DNA from: Chara braunii
Taxonomy: Eukaryota; Streptophyta; Charophyceae; Charales; Characeae
Direction: 5' to 3'
Length of the DNA stretch: 64,000 nucleotides
Assembly (NCBI GenBank): GCA_003427395.1
Contig: BFEA01000356.1
Span: forward strand, 369,849 to 433,848
A program made the translations under genes and the position numbers. The notes below the pieces were generated by a model. That model did no database searches. It saw only the letters and a list, made by a program, of their open reading frames with translations, and had not been told where the DNA came from. The number at the start of each line of letters is the position of its first letter. Within the stretch, counting starts at the first letter, position 1. Positions 11,081 to 21,870 of this stretch are shown one piece after another.

Positions 11081-12954
11081 ATTCCAAGCATAAGAAAGTC
11101 ACAATCAATCCTATTCCATTTTTTCAAAGACAAACAAAAGTTAAACAGACAAAAATTCTTTCAAATGAAGACTCGGTGCAACATAAGTTGACTTATCTGA
11201 TGAAATCGTCCTACATACAGTACAATCATGCATACCTCTCGTTCCGATCAATTTGACAAAGATTGACTTGACTTTCATCCAACGATGAGACGACATAAGT
11301 TGACCGGTCTTCGGACATCAGCTACCAACAAAAGGACAAGAGCATTACTTATTCACGATGCAAGACTTGAATGACGTCTGACTAAAGTATCTTCACTCTG
11401 CCTGCCAGACGGCTGGACTGTCACGACTTTTTCGACTGGATTAGATGCATTGCCAAGTTCTTTCATTCCGCACCATACTGCTGCTAGCAAGGAATATGGG
11501 TGCCCCAACTCTCAAGCAGAGCTAGGGTGCCACTGTTTTAATGATGACTTCACTAACTCTCTATCTTTGGTGTGAATGTCATCTGTAAGTTATTCGAATA
11601 CCACTTATACAAGTCAACGACCAACTCGAACAATCGGACGCTCGATGCCCCATTAAGGTCAAGGATCCACTTTCAAACTTTGTTGGTCGCTTTGTCCTTC
11701 TGGACAATAATCACTCTTTCAGTTCCACGAGTGATGAAATGCCAGCCTGCGACATTAAGATATTCAAGGCAATGCTCTAGTCACATCTTTTTGTCAACTA
11801 GCCTGATTGCCCACGCTTGCACTTCTTCTGGCGCAAACCTATCCGCGAAGGTAGTGCATAGTCGCACTCCGTCCATAGCTAGTGAAAACACGAACTGGGC
11901 TTCTTATGGTGCCAGTTTCCCATTCGTCTATGGCTCCTAAGACGACCACTCGAAGGGTAAACTATAGCGGTCCTTCTTAACGTGAGCCGCAAAAAACTTA
12001 ACGCCTTTAGTGAATAGTGCATGTCCATCCCCTAGGAGGTAGTCTGGGATACCCCTCGTCCTCGCCCGAGCAACCCTCGGATCTCAGAAGTCGGGCTGGC
12101 TCCACCACGACAGCATGGTACCCCCCGCCTAAGCGGTCCACTTCGAGTCGTTAATAGGGTCGGCCCCTAAGGCAATAAACCCCCGCCTCAGATGCCTCCT
12201 AGGGAAAGGAAATGCACTTATCACAGAAGACGGTCAACCCTTTACCGCCTAATGTCAAGGACGAACCTAGACGGAGATGGAGATCACAAAGAAGAAAAAC
12301 ATTCAAATGGACGGGCATAGACAAAGAGGGTCATTCGGGAAAGAGTGGGTAACCTCGGGGAAAATCTATGTCCAATTCACTTCTTCTCCTTTGTGTGATT
12401 GCTTCATTTCTCGTCGTTTACTATTTTCCCATCCCTTCAGCATAAATATAAGTGAGTGACAAAAAAAAAACAATCATCATCCCCTTGTTCCCGTTGACAT
12501 GATCGGATCTCTCCCCCTTTTTTTTTCTGTTTCAGCCTCTTAGGCACTATTCTACCTACCTGCACATCAGATCAAACAAACAAATTCAAAAAGAAAACAA
12601 TGCAAACCCATTCTCAAGTCAAACTTCCATTCACACGCGCATGCACTCATCTCCTCTACCTTTTCAATGAACGTTCAAAGAACAGGGTTAAGCAAGTGTG
12701 GGTTCACACAGGTGTGAAGAGAATTGAGTCAGGCTGACTGACCTTGAGTGAAGTTGAACCAAAGATAGCAAACAACCCACTCAAGAAAGCCGTATAAACC
12801 ACACTCCAAATGAGAAGTTCGCCGCAGTAAGTTTTCAGAAAAGTGATCCACACCACTCCTTCAAGGATCGCCCACTGACACACAATCCCCTCAGTGTCTT
12901 AGCGTTGTCACCACTCACGACCAGTACCACTTGGCCACCACTGTGTCGAGGCGT
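11081..12954. other. Module 2 interior, no gene
   Basis: No recognisable coding region. The frame 11,572-11,940 has no domain I know. Confidence 0.45.
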
Positions 12955-13315
12955 TGCCGCCACAATATGCGGACAACACAACGTCAAAAGCATACCCCCT
13001 CTTGACAACACTTCTAAAATTGTCGTTGTCGCCGTAAGAACCGGACAACACTCCCATACCACTGCCAAAACTTCAATGTCGTCGCCGCAAAAAATCGACA
13101 GCGCTTCCGTGTCACTGCCAAAAAAAAAAACACATGTCGCCACAAAAAATTCGGCAGCGCTTCCGCGTCACCGTCTAAAAAGTGTCACCGTTGCCGTGCC
13201 AAATGGGCAAAGTCTCCCCTGTACCACTAGCCGAAGACCTGCTTGCTAAAAAACCTGCCGCCGCCGTGCAAAACGAGCAGAGTTTTTCCTGCACCGCTCG
13301 CTGAAAAACCCTGCT
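12955..13315. repeat. Degenerate ~60-bp tandem array
   Basis: Repeats of the kind GTCGCCRC-AAAAA-TCGRCAGCGCTTCCGYGTCAC at 13,084 and 13,147, with weaker neighbours on both sides (ACAACAC...CACTGCC; GGCAAAGTCTCCCC; GAGCAGAGTTTTTCC). The core resembles the array at 3.2-3.8 kb. Confidence 0.55.
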
Positions 13316-13652
13316 GTGAACAACAACACCTCCTGCTGGCACCCCGCAGCACGGCGGCTATGGCAGCCTCTCCTCTCCTCACCTCGCTGAGATGGCGGCT
13401 ATGGATGTGTTTCACAACTATGGCCACCTCCAGCAATCCTCCTCCATCACTTGCAGACCTCCAGACTTCCACTTAACTCCCTCTCACTACACCAACAGCT
13501 CCTCCTCCAGCAGCCGGCATTCACCCAAGCGAAATGCTAGCAGCACCATCCACAAATGAATGCTGGCTGGCTGGCTGCTGGCTTGTTTTATAACTGGTTG
13601 GAGGCTGAGGGCAGCTGTTTTGCCCCCAGCCAAAACTCGGAGTGAGGCCTGG
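13316..13652. other. No gene seen
   Basis: GC-rich with short CTGGCTGG and CTCCTCC repeats; no domain in any frame. Confidence 0.45.
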
Positions 13653-13716
13653 CCCTTGATCTCAAACGAGATCAAGGGCTGAGAAACTTGATATTCCCCT
13701 AGGGGAACCAAGTTTC
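13653..13716. other. Two adjacent hairpins
   Basis: First, CCCTTGATCTC/GAGATCAAGGG with loop AAAC (13,653-13,678, perfect 11-bp arms). Second, GAAACTTG/CAAGTTTC (13,683-13,716) enclosing the palindrome CCCCTAGGGG. Only four bases separate them. The role is unknown; they lie in the right part of the LTR module. Confidence 0.65.
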
Positions 13717-14795
13717 AGGCCCTGGTAATGCATCTGGCCGCTAACCCCGGCCAAACGCAGCCTCAACTGGCTGAATAGAGCCAGGTAGCGCATACTGTTG
13801 GAGTTCAACAGTCTGCTGTCATCTCAGGATCCAGATGCTTCTACTGCTGTATCTGGTCCTGCATCGCGAATAGATTCGCGACTCCTCTCTTTTCTTTTTT
13901 TTTTTCCTTTTTTTACTTTGCCCCCTCCCCCCTCCCTCCCCTTCTCGTTTTCCTGTGCAGGGGCAAGTCACGGTTCAAAACGAACGGACGTCCCTTTGTA
14001 TCGCAGGGGCAAACTAGAGTCCATTCAAAGAGGTCTTCTTTCCCCTTTTGCCCCGCGCCTGCACCTGTTCTACCTATGGCGCCAAGTGCGGCGCTGTTCT
14101 GCAGCCCGTTGCTCAAATGAATGGGCGCAGACTGGTCTTCAACCATAAGGCGGGGGACCTTTCTCTCTCTCTGCAGTCGACGGTCGCGACCGTTTCGTCG
14201 CGAATGAAACCACCCAAGGTGTGTGCAGAGAGTCTTTCGTAACTCAAGTACAAGGCCCCAAGCCTTGCACCTGAATGTAGCCGCCTTATGGCGGCATATA
14301 CATTCGATTTTCCTTGCCTACGACAGCAACCCGTTCGTCAAAACGAATGGGTGACTAGCAAAATCGTAACCAAATAAGACAAAAAGAGAAATCTAAAGAA
14401 TCAACAAAATAAATAAATAATAATAAAACAAAACAAAAAAAATTAGACCAAATCTAAAAGTAGAAATCTAAGAAGAAAAAAAAAATTAAGAAGAGAGACA
14501 AACAAAATAAAAACGAAACTTACCTCCTTGTACAAACGACAGCCCGTTTCCTCGGGCACTGTCAAGAGTACTGGGGCTGAAAACGCCCTAGTTTCTTCAT
14601 GCTGCGCCAGATGCCGCTTCTTGTGAGCTAGCTTTTAGTTTCAGGTTTAGTGTTTTTTTTTTTTTTTTTTTACCCCGTTGGCATATCCCAACGGTCACAT
14701 TATCACGTGGCTGAAAAGCCACATTCCAAGCTCGAACCTCGAAAAGACCCCCCTCCTTTTTTTTTTCTAATAATGATAATAAATAATAAAAAACT
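13717..14795. other. No gene; A-rich tract and poly(T) inside
   Basis: Pyrimidine tract at 13,885-13,940, A-rich tract at 14,365-14,520, poly(T) near 14,650-14,672. The frames 13,798-14,148 and 14,048-14,242 have no recognisable domain. Confidence 0.45.
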
Positions 14796-14845
14796 CATTT
14801 CTCGATTTATGCATGTCATCCTTGCGTAGGGGTCATGCTAATCTC
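14796..14845 (-). pseudogene. U6: U6 snRNA 3'-part fragment
   Basis: The reverse complement reads AGATTAGCATGACCCCTACG, then CAAGGATGACATGCATAAAT and CGAGAAATG. Against the plant U6 3' half as I know it, three of the few differences are G to A or C to T. The 5' half (cap stem and ACAGAGA box) is missing, so it is not a working gene. In this orientation it is followed by ATTATT-type and A-rich sequence and preceded, about 105 bp upstream, by a tRNA-like head. The tail string GCATAAATCGAGAAATG is the plant-type form and supports a green-lineage genome. Confidence 0.85.
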
Positions 14846-14949
14846 CACGCGGCTGTTTTTAACCCCGCGATCTCAACGATCGCACGACCGAAAATGGCCG
14901 CGCCAAAAGGTTGGCTCGCTCCAAAAGGAGGTAGCCCAGGAGTGTCTTG

Positions 14950-15012
14950 TAAGGTTCGATCCCGGTACCCGCTGGGTGAGAGTCTGGCGAGATAACCTAC
15001 TGGGCTAGCTCC
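14950..15012 (-). repeat. tRNA-derived SINE head, copy 1
   Basis: On the minus strand an A box TAGCCCAGTAGG (14,996-15,007) lies 33 nt before a B box GGATCGAACCT (14,952-14,962), the normal spacing of a Pol III internal promoter. The sequence between resembles a D-arm/anticodon-arm (GGTTATCTCG, CACCCAGCGGG). The T stem no longer pairs, so it is not a tRNA gene. A second copy is at 48,711-48,765. The body would run left and could end in the U6-derived segment. Confidence 0.65.
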
Positions 15013-15681
15013 TATTCCACATTAGAATAGTAAAACCCGCCTATATGAAGGGCTTCGCTGCTCAGTAGGTCGCCTGCCTGCGGCCCAGCAGGCTTTGCCT
15101 GCCTACGACCCTGCCGCCTTGCCTGCTTGGGGCCTAGCAAGCCCTGCTTACTAGCTGTACCCCACCAGTCGGCTGCGTGCTTCAGCCGCGGTGGTCTTCA
15201 GCCCTTAACAACGCAGGTTGCTGGGTCTCTCGGCCACCATCGTGGTTTTAACCCCCGTAAGATGGTCCCTAGTAGCCTTATACGTTCTTAATCGCGCGGC
15301 TGCTAAGCCGCACGTCATTAATTTGGTAGACTAGGTCGAACTTTAGTTTTCCCATGACCGGACACCCCTGTTTTTAGCCTACTTAGGCCCTGAATCGCGA
15401 GGCTTTGCAGCCGCGCGACATTATTTTAGGTAGACTAGGTCTAGCTCTAATCTTTCCATGACCGCGCACCACTACGGCCTCGTTGAGAACTGCGGACGAC
15501 AGTGTGTACCGCCGACTCCCGCTGTATCGAACGGACGTCGATGTCATCACACGTCAGGATTTAGGTCTCTCAGTTATAGGGTTGGTCTGAATAACTTTGG
15601 CAACGTCAATCTCATCATGCTTCTCAACGAAAAGAGTTGGACAATGTCTGACCTTGAAAAACTCGGGCAAAAACCCTCTCA
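15013..15681. other. GC-rich flank of the SINE head; no gene
   Basis: Repeats such as TTTGGTAGACTAGGTC/AGGTAGACTAGGTC (15,320 and 15,428) and GCCTGCCTRCG strings. CTGTACCCCACCA (about 15,164) recurs as TTGTACCCCACCA near 49,010, on the same side of the second SINE head. Confidence 0.4.
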
Positions 15682-17190
15682 GGGGTTTCTGTCCCGACAA
15701 CGAGAATGCCTATTCCCGTGATGACTGCGCCCCCACCACCGACGGAGAACCCTGCACGGTCGAACGAATCAGGTGCTACACTAGAACTAACCAAAATACT
15801 GGTTAACTTGATTAAGGAAAGCAAGAAGGAGCAGCGTGAACACAATGCTCGAATAGAATCGATGATGAGATCGATGTGTCCCATAGCTGTATGAGCTGCC
15901 CCAATACAGCAGGGATTGGCCCCTGCCCCCGCAGCCGGAGGTGTTGCTGGCAATCTGAACGTTTGTTACACGTGTCATCAACCGGGGCATATAGCCTGGG
16001 ATTACCCCCACCGACCCACGCAACCACGAGTTGGGACCGCCCCAGTAGCTGAGGCACCAATCGCCAATGGGCCACGAAGAGGAGTGATGTTGGAAGAAAT
16101 GGAAGGAGGAGGAAGTATGTTAGCCACTACAGAAGAAGCTGCAGAGCTTATTCCTCTGCACAAGTACGTGATATTAGGATATCCGGGATTGAGAATGATC
16201 GGGACCATTAGACCCGCCCATGAACAGCGAGAAATGGAATTCGGAGGACCCACCTTCGTCACTGGGGAAATAGATGTTCTGAATGTCATCCGCCCTCTAG
16301 ATCACCGCATTCCCCTCCCGATCGGATAACTGTTGTCCATTTTGGAACAGGCTAACGAACGCATGTTGCAACACTACAAGGCGAACAAAAAACGATTCGC
16401 TCTTGCGAGAACGGCGAACATGAAAGGAAAAGCCCCTGCCCAAGAGGAAAATCCGAACCCTGCCAGTACGTCGGAACCTATACGATTGGGACTAATACAA
16501 AAGGATGATCATTTCCTGCGGATCAAAGCAATCCCCTGGAAATCGGCTGAATGTGACATCGAGGTCTGGGTAATTCCATACAATACCATCATCGACTGAG
16601 GAGCCGCCATCTTGGCTATCTCGTTAAGGGTAGTAGTCTAGTAGAAAGAGCGGGAAGGATAAAAAATTTGATCATGTTGACAGAAAAGGATCATCTTGTC
16701 TCCGCGGATGAAGAAAAAATCAAGACCGTGGGACAAATGACCAACGTGGCGATTGGGAAAAGTACATGCCCTGGGAGACGTCGTGGTATTAGATGTTAGT
16801 ACGTATGACGTTCTTTTGGGGCTACCCGTTCTCACGGCGCTGCGGACCAACCTAGACTTTGAAAGACGATCGATTGTCCTTTAGAATACGGGAGGAAAAC
16901 CGTACACCATACCCATGAGACTGACTCTCAGAACGGTGGAAGAGGCAACCCAAAAAACTCCTCTGATACCCGAAGGAACTCTCCGGATGATCGCTTGGAA
17001 GAAACTTGAGGAGAAAAATGATCACCAGACAGAGGAACCAAACCTCTCGAGTGACACCGATAGTAGCGACGAGGACGAGTAAGTAATTCAGGAGTTAGTG
17101 CAGCAACGGGTCCGCTATCCGATTCGACAAGCCACCACGAAAATGTTCAAACTCATGGAAGGAGACGTCTAGAAAACATGCGCATTAATT
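15682..17190 (+). pseudogene. gag-pro: Element A: gag zinc knuckle, protease and linker
   Basis: The frame resumes with MPIPVMTAPPPP and a charged helix (LIKESKKEQREHN), then a CCHC zinc knuckle at 15,964-16,005 (CYTCHQPGHIAWDY) whose last Cys codon is now Tyr. The aspartic protease site is at 16,594: Asp followed by TGA, then Gly-Ala-Ala, where the family has Asp-Ser-Gly. After a frameshift near 16,760 the protease continues (VVVLDVSTYDVLLGLPVL, one of its conserved beta strands), followed by an acidic linker (SSDTDSSDEDE). At least five stops interrupt the stretch. The product would have processed the gag-pol polyprotein; this copy cannot. Confidence 0.8.
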
Positions 17191-18600
17191 TTGGGCGAAC
17201 CTCTTGTGCAGATTTCCCGGATGGCCGATTCTTTGGAACCCCCTCGGACCTTATACGAGGGCACCACTCCACTGCTTGCAAAGTACAACGACAAGAGGAA
17301 TTTTTGTGACATCACGGACTTACCTCGTTCCCTGTTACCCCCAGGAAAAAAGGTAAGATTGCTCCGTTTAGGGGCTGAGGCCGACTCTTTGGAACTTCCT
17401 GGGCGTCCTGAAGTTGAACCCAACGACCTCAGAATCAAGATCGTGGAGAAACTTGTACAACGGCAGGATATCTACGACAGCGTAACTCCAGAAGAACACG
17501 TGGCAATCTGCGAGGAAGATGCACAGATGATGGTCACAGTGCTCTCCTGGCGGTCAGACAATTCATTCATCTATGCACCCCCAAGCGTTGCACTGACTAA
17601 TACCAAAATAATCACTGTCCAACTATTGGGACAGTTGTATGAATTGCACGTACCACAGTACGTACCCGACGAAATTCATCACCTGATCTCGGACATTCTA
17701 AAGGAATATCAGGGAGCGATTAGTGTAACCGACACCGATATTGGACTGTCATTAGTGATTCAACACAAAATCCAGACTCGAAACCACCCTCTGATCCACT
17801 GCAAACAATATCGATACTCCCTCACAGAACGAAAAACAGCTCTACAGAGGATTAGGGAAATCGAAGCTAATGGATGGATTAAACCGGCCACTGGGCCATG
17901 GTCGTTCCCGGTCGTATTAGTGCCTAAGAAGAATGGGTCAGTCAGCATCTGCATCGATTATCGTAAGTTGAATGATATCACGATCAAAGATGTATATCCC
18001 CTCCCCCGGATTGATGATTTGCTGGATGCGATTGGATGTGCTAATTACTTTAGCAAATTTGATATTCGTCATGGATTTCACCATATCCTGGTTAAGGAGG
18101 AAGACCGGCCTAAGACAACTTTCGTTTCGTTCGAAGACACGTGGCAGTGGGTTCGGTGTCTGATGGGGATCTGCAACGTGCCAGCTACATTTCAAAGAGC
18201 GATGAACGTGACGTTCCAGAACTTCATCAACAAGACTCGGTTAACACAGGGGATGATTAATTTTTATGTAATTGTGTACATGGACGACATCCTGGTCTAC
18301 TCGGAATCGTACCACGGGCATGCACAGCACATTGAATGGACGCTGGGAGCACTGAGAGACGTCGGATTTAAGATTTCGCTGGAGAAAAGCGAGTTCTTCC
18401 TTTCAGAAATCTCATTTTTGGGCAACGTGGTGACACGGGGAGACTTGAGGCCCGATTCGAGAAAAGTCGCGGATGTTAGAGACGCTTTAATTCCCACGTC
18501 GCTGACTCAGGTTCGAGCCTTCCTAGGATTGGCGTCGTATTACCGTCGATTTATCAAGGGATTTGCTGCTATCGCACGACCTCTAATGAACCTGCTATGA
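17191..18600 (+). pseudogene. pol: Element A: reverse transcriptase, open 469-codon frame
   Basis: This is the best-kept coding segment in the window. Typical Ty3/gypsy RT blocks occur in order: IREIEANGWIKPATGPW, VVLVPKKNGSVSICIDYRKL, the first catalytic Asp in FDIRHGFH (residue about 291), VYMDDILVYS (Tyr 363, Asp 365 and 366) and FLGLASYYRRFIKGFA. The catalytic triad is intact. It is fused in frame with the upstream protease/linker in the original polyprotein, so the ATG at 17,191 is only the first Met after the last stop. The frame ends at TGA 18,598 just before RNase H. RT copies element RNA to DNA. Because gag is split and integrase absent, this is a relic. Confidence 0.9.
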
Positions 18601-19110
18601 AAGGACTAATCCCTCAGCTGGGACACGAAGTGCGAACGAACCTTTATCACTCTCAAGGAAGTCTTGGCCACGACACCTATTTTGATCCGACCGGACCCAG
18701 CAAAGTTGTTCATTCTCATCACGGATTGGCAGCCCGAGGCGATCTCCGCTATTCTAGCGCAGAAGAGGAACGACAGTTGCGAACACGTCATCAAGTACAT
18801 GTCCTGTACCGTGTCGGACGAGCGAAGGAATGATTCAGCTCCCAGGGAGAATGGTACGCGGTGGTTTGGGGAATCCAGCATTTTCATCTGTATCTTTAAG
18901 GGCAGAAATTCCTCCTCCTCACCGCCTATGAGCCACTATTGGCCCTCAAAGGGCTTACTAACTATACGGGTATGATTGAACGTTGGGCGGTACCACTGCA
19001 AGAATACGATTTCGATATCATCCACCGAAAGATGGAGAGGCACGGTGTCGGGACCGGTGGGTCCCGAATAACATCCCGCCACTCGAGAGACTGTATACAG
19101 CCAGATTGTG
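18601..19110 (+). pseudogene. pol: Element A: RNase H remnant, truncated
   Basis: Across frame changes one can read TPILIRPDPAKLFILITDW (first RNase H Asp), AILAQKRND, then LLTAYEPLLALKGLTNYTG, MIERWAVPLQEYDFDIIHR. The middle catalytic Glu region is degraded. Similarity stops near 19,100, about 100 bp before copy 1 of the large duplication begins, and no integrase follows. Element A is therefore cut off on its 3' side. Confidence 0.75.
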
Positions 19111-19525
19111 CACGACAGAGAAATCTGAAGTAAAAAAGTAAGAGAGAGAAAAGACAAAGGATTAGGCCGCTGGAAGGAATGATGCCCTGGGTTGAGAACT
19201 GTGTCACGACGTTTGTGCGCGCGTGTCACCGTACATTCATGCGAGTGTGTACCTGTGACAGTACCTGTATGTCACTGTGTATGAGTACCGGCATGACTGT
19301 TAGTGCGAATGTGTGTCGCAGCATTTGTGCGTGCGTGACTGTATATATCATAATGTGTTGTGTGTGTCATAACGTTTTATCGTGGACTGTGCTTGTCTCA
19401 CAGTTTTCCGTATGTATGTGTGTGGATCACATCGTTCGTTTGTCAATCTATCTGTCCTTCCATCTGTCACTACACACACGCACACACACACACGCACATA
19501 CGCAATTCTTCATTCGTAAGTTGCT

Positions 19526-19561
19526 ATAATAATAATAATAATTAATTAATAATAATAGCGC

Positions 19562-19616
<55 letters not shown>
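19526..19616. repeat. (TAA)n microsatellite
   Basis: Nearly pure TAA with ATTAATTAAT and GCGC interruptions. A shorter counterpart is at 42,840-42,912. Confidence 0.95.
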
Positions 19617-19619
<3 letters not shown>

Positions 19620-20220
19620 AAGTCTCCATGACTCAGATCCCAGATTCGGGTCTCAAGGTCAGAAGCCTTGCCCAAGAGATGCCTAAGTTTGCCAATCTCA
19701 AAAGACACAGTCGGGTTTTCCTAGCAGTTCACTTCAATATGTATCTATCAACAGTCATGTTCTAGGGCAGAAGCCACATCTCTCAAAAGCCATATTAAAG
19801 AGTCGCTTCCCACGAGTAAAGGGCAATTCTATACGTAAGAGCCATGTCTCAGAGGTAGGAGTCACAGTCCACAGTTGAGCCCATATGCAATCAGAATCGA
19901 AAGTCAGGTTTCAAGACCCCAAGCAACAGCGACCTTATGAAACTCCGGAGGTTCCAATCACACGAAAGCAAACAGGCTGTTGGGACATGGTACCGGAACC
20001 AGTCAGGCCCCAAGAGGCAGAGGCTGGCACGAGTTGAAGTTCACTCCAGGAGTACAAAGACCGACCAGCCTACCACTCGAAAGATTGCTCATCCGTAAGG
20101 AGTGTGAAACGTTGGTGACTCAAAACTCTTATCGTTCATGTAATAACTTGTCAAGATTCATAAGTTGCGCTACCTGTTTTGCATGCTTTGTTAAGTGTGA
20201 ATGAGAACGAGTCTGTTTGC
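19617..20220. other. Duplication interior, no gene
   Basis: No domain in the short frames; about 95% like 42,913-43,468. Confidence 0.5.
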
Positions 20221-20242
20221 AATTAATAATAACAATAATAAC

Positions 20243-20296
<54 letters not shown>

Positions 20297-20352
20297 AATA
20301 ATAATAATAATGATAATAATGATAATAATAATAATAATAATAGCAATAATAA
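20221..20352. repeat. (TAA)n microsatellite
   Basis: Imperfect TAA/TGA/CAA tract. The counterpart at 43,469-43,600 has the same length and interruptions. Confidence 0.95.
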
Positions 20353-20354
20353 AG

Positions 20355-20690
20355 TCAATGAAGACGAGCAATAGCGAACTCCAGTTTCAAACAACATCAT
20401 ATACACACGGCCAGATAGTAGTGGCCTTGAACCAACAGTAGAATTGAGTCACAAGCTCCACCAATTAAGAGTTCAGCAAGAGTTCATACTCGACAATGCT
20501 GAAGTAGTCACCTCATCATCGACGAAGAACCCATGTTGATATCCTACCAGGCGCTCGACACCCAGACTACATATGGCAGATCCTATCTAGCCTATTACTA
20601 CAATCCCGATGTTGACAACAACAACTTCCTGAAGTACGAGCACACAACGGACAATGCCGCACGCTTCTCGCACCAGGTATGTCTCTCGCC
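20355..20690 (+). repeat. ~325-bp unit after (TAA)n, exon-like end
   Basis: One of a family of ~320-335-bp units that follow a TAA tract and end in a splice-donor-like (C)AGGTAYGT. This copy has an open frame 20,533-20,680 (YQALDTQTTYGR, YYYNPDVDNNNFLKYEH) ending CACCAG|GTATGTCTC. I know no protein like it. Copy 2 (43,603-43,938) is identical, so the pair says nothing about selection. Confidence 0.5.
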
Positions 20691-20745
20691 ACATTCACAA
20701 CCCCGATCCATACCACACACATGCCACGTGGTCCCAACCACGCAA

Positions 20746-20788
20746 ATAATAAGATAATAATAACAACAATAAAATAATAATAATAATA

Positions 20789-20832
<44 letters not shown>

Positions 20833-20866
20833 TAATAATAATAATGATAATAAAAATCATAATAAG
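20746..20866. repeat. (TAA)n microsatellite
   Basis: Imperfect; the counterpart at 43,994-44,114 has identical structure. Confidence 0.95.
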
Positions 20867-20867
20867 A

Positions 20868-21190
20868 AAAATGCAAGAACCCTGAATGGGGACACAAAAA
20901 TCTAACTCGCAAAAAAATTATACTAAAGTCCGAGTAGTCAAGGCAAGAGCAGATAGCGCAATGTAACCGAGTAACCTTCCATTAGAGAATGATACAGCAG
21001 AATCGTGATTCACTGTCCAACCCAATCAGGCAACACCAACCGCATAACCCAATGTAGCTCCCTCTTGAATGGTGTCAGACTCCCTATCTACTCTACAGAC
21101 TACGCCTAGTTCACAACTCCAGCATGGAGCATTCAGACAACTTGACTACCAGCGAGTGATGACATCAACACCAATGCCCTGGTACGTGTC
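20868..21190 (+). repeat. ~325-bp unit, second
   Basis: Begins ATGCAAGAACCCTGAATG and contains AAGTCCGAGTAGTCAAGGCA, GATACAGCAGAATCGTGATT and CATAACCCAATGTAGC; ends CCCTGGTACGTGTC. Clearly related to 41,125-41,455, 44,116-44,435 and 40,133-40,465, and its first part to the 420-bp satellite (GAAGTCCAAGTAGTCAAGCA). Confidence 0.75.
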
Positions 21191-21258
21191 TCCTCTTTTC
21201 AACCTCGTTCCCCAACTCATCGATGCCTCGCGGACCAAGAGGCTGCCGTGCATCTAAT

Positions 21259-21342
21259 CAATAATAATAATAATACTAATAATAATACTTATAATAATAC
21301 TAATAATAATACTAACAATAATAATAATAATAATAATAATCA
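21259..21342. repeat. (TAA)n microsatellite
   Basis: TAA/TAC mix; the counterpart at 44,507-44,572 differs in length and has a TAC run. Confidence 0.95.
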
Positions 21343-21344
21343 AC

Positions 21345-21655
21345 AACGTGATGACAATCCCAGATCATCACATTGATAGCCGAAAACTCACACCGGTGTC
21401 CAGAAAGCAGCATTGCACCAGATACACCAATGGAAGTTCGTAGCACTGAGAACCGATGTCCAGGGAGAGCATACTTTCTCCTCCCAACACGAAGGACCAG
21501 TTCCTTCACACTCACACCCAGCGCTCGGTGTCCGGCCTACTCCTACACAGCTACTATAAACTTACGAAAAGACAATGCAATCGTTGACATCCGCGGCAGT
21601 CCGAAGTACTTGAAGGGTTCGCCCATGCAGACCATCGTCAGCGCCAGGTATGCGC
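21345..21655 (+). repeat. ~325-bp unit, third, diverged
   Basis: Follows a TAA tract and ends GCGCCAGGTATGCGCC. The internal strings CCTACTCCTACACAGCTACT and GTTGACATCC align loosely with the other units. The frame at 21,373 differs between the two duplication copies mainly by amino-acid-changing substitutions, so it is not under visible protein-level selection. Confidence 0.4.
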
Positions 21656-21664
21656 CCTCACTTC

Positions 21665-21702
<38 letters not shown>

Positions 21703-21870
21703 TATCATCATCATCCTTCACTTATCCCCTCCTTTCTCCTCTCTCTCTCCTTTTTCTCTCCTCCTTTCCACTTTCTCTCTCTCTCATCTTTTGTTTTTTT
21801 TTCGCCTTTCTCTCCTTCGATCTTTCTCCTCCGATTTCTGCCTTTCTGTTACATCCCCAGATGGACGATG
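21656..21870. repeat. (CAT)n and pyrimidine tract
   Basis: CAT/ATC run at about 21,665-21,716, then a long CT-rich tract ending in a splice-acceptor-like ATCCCCAG at 21,861. The counterpart at 44,895-45,077 has a shorter CAT run. Confidence 0.85.

Larger units (their letters stand above)
10661..15650 (-). mobile_element. LTR-like module 2 inserted in element A gag
   Basis: Block R begins within about 25 bp of where the gag frame is lost, and gag/pol sequence returns near 15.68 kb, so roughly 5 kb is extra. Inside, after R, is a degenerate tandem array (12,955-13,315) whose core matches the array of module 1. No internal coding region is present, so a solo LTR or non-autonomous derivative is likely. 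Later insertions (U6 fragment and SINE head near 14.8-15.0 kb) lie in its right part. The left edge may be TGTTGAGCGC; no target duplication could be fixed. Confidence 0.45.

Noticed and set aside
10640-15760. Target-site duplication for LTR module 2 (CACGG or GTGAT)
   Set aside because: Short matches exist near both ends, but neither goes with a TG...CA edge, so they may be chance.
20129-20912. Poly-Ile, poly-Leu and poly-Tyr ORFs (also 43,377-44,160)
   Set aside because: Translations of (TAA)n tracts; no other protein-like content except the exon-like stretch noted separately.
21373-21655. Conserved coding exon in the third 325-bp unit
   Set aside because: Differences from the copy at 44,606 are mostly amino-acid-changing, with no sign of protein-level constraint.
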